6,109 nt of DNA from Thermococcus sp. (GTDB lineage Archaea > Methanobacteriota_B > Thermococci > Thermococcales > Thermococcaceae). Both the position numbers and the translations under genes were made by a program. Of the stretch, positions 4,503 to 6,109 are shown piece by piece (positions within the stretch are counted from its first letter, which is position 1; the number at the start of each line of letters is the position of its first letter). The stretch covers positions 1-6,109 of the forward strand of contig JALTCK010000109.1 of assembly GCA_027074805.1 (NCBI GenBank). Direction: 5' to 3'. Below the pieces are notes generated by a model. That model saw only the letters and a program-made list of their open reading frames with translations. It was not told the origin of the DNA and searched no databases.

Positions 4503-5080
4503 GGTTCCTCATATTTGTGCTTACATCGCTCATGACGGGCATGTTAGTTGGCCATTTCTTCGCCCCAGACTTTGGGAACCTTTATGAGATAATGCTGTAT
4601 ACCTTGATACTAATCATTGGCATCGATCTCGGCATGAACTTTAGGATTAAAGAGATAAAAAAGCTTGGGAGAACGGTAATGGTACTCCCTCTCGGCACTA
4701 TACTGGGATCGCTCTTAGGCGCTCTTGCCGCCTCGTCTATTCTGGGTATAGGGGTCAAATGGGGACTTGCTATCGGGGCTGGCTGTGGTTGGTATTCACT
4801 CACAGGACCCCTAATTGGTCAGTACTCAACGGTTTACGGGACCCTCGGGTTCCTAGCAAATCTCACGAGGGAAATATTCACCGTTCTTGGCTATCCCATC
4901 GTTTCAAAAAGAATCTCTGCTGAACTCGCAGTCTCGATGGGTGGGGCAACGACGATGGATACAACACTGCCAATCATCACGAAATTCGGAGGAAGTGACG
5001 TGGCACTCGTGGCCTTTGTTCACGGCTTTATCCTCACAGCACTGGTGCCATTCATAGTTCCATTCATACTACAGTTCTGA
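4499..5080 (+). CDS. LysO family (DUF340) lysine exporter, C-terminal subunit
   Basis: This 193-residue polytopic membrane protein has about six hydrophobic segments, beginning with residues 3-21 and 29-47. It carries the hallmark motifs of the LysO/DUF340 C-terminal domain: GIDLG at 41-45, GWYSLTG at 97-103, NLTREI at 121-126, GGATTMDTTLP at 148-158 and AFVHGF near 172-177. The conserved acidic D154 and the D43 region are candidates for substrate or proton coupling. It starts within the ATGA overlap with the upstream subunit, so it relies on coupled translation rather than its own promoter. Total length with the first subunit is 274 residues, slightly short of the single-chain bacterial form. 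It is probably a lysine efflux permease in the cytoplasmic membrane; the exact substrate is inferred. Confidence 0.85.
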   Translation: MRFLIFVLTSLMTGMLVGHFFAPDFGNLYEIMLYTLILIIGIDLGMNFRIKEIKKLGRTVMVLPLGTILGSLLGALAASSILGIGVKWGLAIGAGCGWYSLTGPLIGQYSTVYGTLGFLANLTREIFTVLGYPIVSKRISAELAVSMGGATTMDTTLPIITKFGGSDVALVAFVHGFILTALVPFIVPFILQF

Positions 5081-5088
5081 CCAATAAT

Positions 5089-5099
5089 CTTTTAAATTC
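5089..5099 (+). promoter_or_regulatory. TATA box of the winged-helix gene
   Basis: CTTTTAAATTC is a TATA-like element that would start transcription near 5120. That leaves a leader of about 22 nt containing GAGGTGGG (5130-5136) before the ATG at 5142. It lies 8 nt after the LysO stop codon, so the gene need not depend on the LysO operon. Confidence 0.55.
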
Positions 5100-5141
5100 A
5101 AACATACTAAGTTCCATTGACAAACTTAAGAGGTGGGAAAA

Positions 5142-5321
5142 ATGAGCGAAGTCGAGCTCGTATTCAAGGTCTTAAAGGAGGCCGGGAAACCTCTCAAGAG
5201 TAAGGAGATCGCAGAGCTTGCCGGCCTTGACAAGAAAGAGGTTGACAAGGCTATCAAGATACTGAAAAAGGAAGGAAAAATAACCTCACCGAAGAGGTGC
5301 TACTACGCCCCAGCCATCTGA
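5142..5321 (+). CDS. Small winged helix-turn-helix protein, putative DNA-binding regulator
   Basis: This 59-residue basic protein is essentially one winged-helix domain. It has a first helix (residues 3-14), a second helix around KSKEIAELAG (19-28), a recognition helix from D30 to E44 (DKKEVDKAIKILKKE), and a short wing with SPKRCYYAP at 49-57. The layout resembles MarR/LexA-like or Z-alpha-like wHTH folds, and stand-alone domains of this size are common in Thermococcales. The targets are unknown; it could act on the neighbouring LysO operon or be a general chromatin protein. The ATG at 5142 is preferred over an in-frame GTG at 5133 because that GTG lies inside the ribosome binding site GAGGTGGG. 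Its stop codon touches the stop of the convergent gene. Confidence 0.82.
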   Translation: MSEVELVFKVLKEAGKPLKSKEIAELAGLDKKEVDKAIKILKKEGKITSPKRCYYAPAI

Positions 5322-5911
5322 TCACTTCCCATATTTTCCAAGCAATTCCCCAAGCAACACCATATGTTGCTCCTCGTTCCTCGCAGCCTCTCTCGCAAAG
5401 GCCTTTAGGATCGGGTGAATCGCCCTTCTCTCCAATTTTTCATAGTCCCCTTTCATCCTCTCAGAGAGTACAACCAAGTCACTGAGGACATTACGAATTT
5501 CATTGAGCTTTTCCGCAGGAATCACCACCTCAGGCACCTTCCCAAGAAGCTCCCTTAATGCATCCTCAGGAGGTATTCTCGAACCAAGTGGACCATAGAG
5601 AGGTAGGGCCATGGCAGGCATTCCAGGTATCAACACCACGTCTGGCACACTTGGAGTCTCGGGGCATCCTCTGGAAGATCTACCCCTTCCCCATAACCAA
5701 AGTCTTCAATGAGGTTCAGGGCGTCTTTGTAGGCATTTTCCAGGGCTTCCACCATCCTTCTGTGAAGTATCGTATCGACAGCCATCCTTAAGAGGAGAAC
5801 CCTTAGGTCGGCATACTCTTGGCCCTTCAATTTCTTCAGTATGGCCTTGTACTCCTTCTCAGCCTTTGTTTCAACCTTTTTAAGTTCCTTAACGGTTTCG
5901 ACCATCGTCAT
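5322..5911 (-). pseudogene. Helical protein of unknown function, interrupted by a -1 frameshift
   Basis: Two overlapping frames (down to 5630, and from 5648 to 5322) form one protein. Adding one C to the minus-strand CCCC at 5661-5664 joins DLPEDAP to ETPSVPDVVLIPGMPA and gives about 196 residues. The N-terminal half is charged and helical (KELKKVETKAEKEYKAILKK), followed by LRMAVDTILHRRMVEAL. A Pro-rich linker near residues 80-125 leads to a second helical half with NEEQHMVLLGELL, where E180xxH183 resembles one metal-ligand motif of ferritin-like folds. The other ligands are not clear, so a ferritin-like assignment is only a suggestion. The ATG at 5911 is chosen because GGTG lies 6 nt upstream; ATG at 5905 or GTG at 5920 are possible. 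The promoter is the TATA box at 5945. Intact sequence on both sides of the break favours error or very recent mutation. Confidence 0.72.
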
Positions 5912-5944
5912 CTCCACCACCCCCAGCTTTTAGTTACATTTTGT

Positions 5945-5957
5945 ATTTAAATTTTCG
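5945..5957 (-). promoter_or_regulatory. BRE and TATA box of the minus-strand helical-protein gene
   Basis: On the minus strand CGAAAATTTAAAT combines a purine-rich BRE with a good TATA box. The predicted start is near 5922, leaving about 11 nt including GGTGGTGG before the ATG at 5911. It is divergent from, and only about 10 bp from, the rpl44e TATA box, so the two promoters may compete for TBP/TFB binding. Confidence 0.65.
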
Positions 5958-5967
5958 GCCGAGAAAC

Positions 5968-5976
5968 TTTTTTAAA
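5968..5976 (+). promoter_or_regulatory. TATA box of rpl44e
   Basis: TTTTTTAAA, preceded by GAGAAAC, predicts a transcription start near 5997. This falls in the centre of the 12-bp palindrome TGCCTGCAGGCA (5993-6004) and leaves an unusually long leader of about 85 nt for an archaeal mRNA. Confidence 0.55.
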
Positions 5977-5992
5977 GCCTCATCCCTACCGA

Positions 5993-6083
5993 TGCCTGCA
6001 GGCACTATCATGCCTCACGGCTCGGGGGTGTCCGAGGCTGGGGCGAGTAGGAACCCACCGGGCCTCTCTCTGGAGGTGAGAGA
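5993..6083 (+). promoter_or_regulatory. Structured 5' leader of rpl44e
   Basis: The leader holds a perfect 12-bp palindrome TGCCTGCAGGCA (5993-6004) at the predicted start site. Next comes hairpin CTCGG/CCGAG (6021-6025, 6032-6036). A second hairpin has arms at 6036-6042 and 6054-6059: TGGG/CCCA plus two further G-C pairs around a bulged C, with loop GCGAGTAGGAA. A last stem TCTCTC/GAGAGA (6065-6070, 6078-6083) has the ribosome binding site GGAGGT in its 7-nt loop and abuts the ATG. This could be a site for translational control, for example by a ribosomal protein. No known riboswitch is recognised. Confidence 0.5.
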
Positions 6084-6109
6084 ATGAAGTACCCGAAGCA
6101 GATAAGGAC
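6084..6109 (+). CDS. rpl44e: Ribosomal protein L44e, 5' end only
   Basis: The last 26 bases encode MKYPKQIR plus a partial codon, which matches the start of Thermococcales large-subunit protein L44e (eL42). That protein is a zinc-binding component of the 50S subunit near the E site. The start is supported by GGAGGTGAG ending 3 nt before the ATG, a near-perfect complement to the 16S 3' end. Everything after residue 8 lies outside the window, so identification rests on this short match and the strong ribosome binding site. Confidence 0.78.

Noticed and set aside
3456..4803. ORFs at 3456-3656 and 3828-4073 (plus), 4238-4456 and 4582-4803 (minus)
   Set aside because: They lie opposite the aminotransferase and LysO genes, which explain these spans with conserved motifs.
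3453..5670. Programmed -1 frameshifting in the two broken genes
   Set aside because: Neither junction has an X XXY YYZ slippery heptamer or an evident downstream pseudoknot, and these families are not known to use recoding.
5297..5791. Plus-strand ORFs at 5297-5485 and 5558-5791
   Set aside because: They are antisense to the minus-strand helical-protein gene and have low-complexity translations.

Overview
This is a stretch of chromosome from a hyperthermophilic euryarchaeon of the order Thermococcales, most likely Thermococcus. The signs are an Nre DNA-repair protein, a Pyrococcus/Thermococcus-type alanine aminotransferase, tRNAs with encoded CCA, AT-rich TATA boxes about 26 nt before transcript starts, GGTG-type ribosome binding sites, a C/D box guide RNA and the start of ribosomal protein L44e. 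The genus is inferred from family resemblance; no search was run.

Layout. 1-1228 (minus): Nre, missing only its last residues at the window edge. 1229-2194: nearly 1 kb with no convincing gene, packed with hairpins and inverted repeats. 2195-2374 (minus): tRNA-Cys(GCA) and tRNA-Ser(GCT), transcribed Ser then Cys. 2554-2757 (plus): a ThiS/MoaD-like small sulfur-carrier or ubiquitin-like protein ending in GG. 2818-4016 (minus): alanine aminotransferase, broken by a one-base deletion. 4153-4217 (plus): a candidate C/D box guide RNA with its own TATA box. 4257-5080 (plus): a two-gene LysO (DUF340) operon, probably a lysine exporter made as two polypeptides. 5142-5321 (plus): a 59-residue winged-helix protein. 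5322-5911 (minus): a helical protein of unknown function, also broken by a one-base deletion. 6084-6109 (plus): the first codons of rpl44e behind a structured leader.

The genes are mostly single units with their own promoters, in divergent or convergent pairs; the only clear protein operon is the LysO pair, and the two tRNAs share a transcript. The two frameshifts are both single-base losses beside short homopolymers in otherwise intact genes, so sequencing or assembly error is at least as likely as real decay. The least explained part is 1229-2194, where three similar two-tier hairpins alternate with copies of a GAAACTTTG-type palindrome, and long inverted repeats nest around them.
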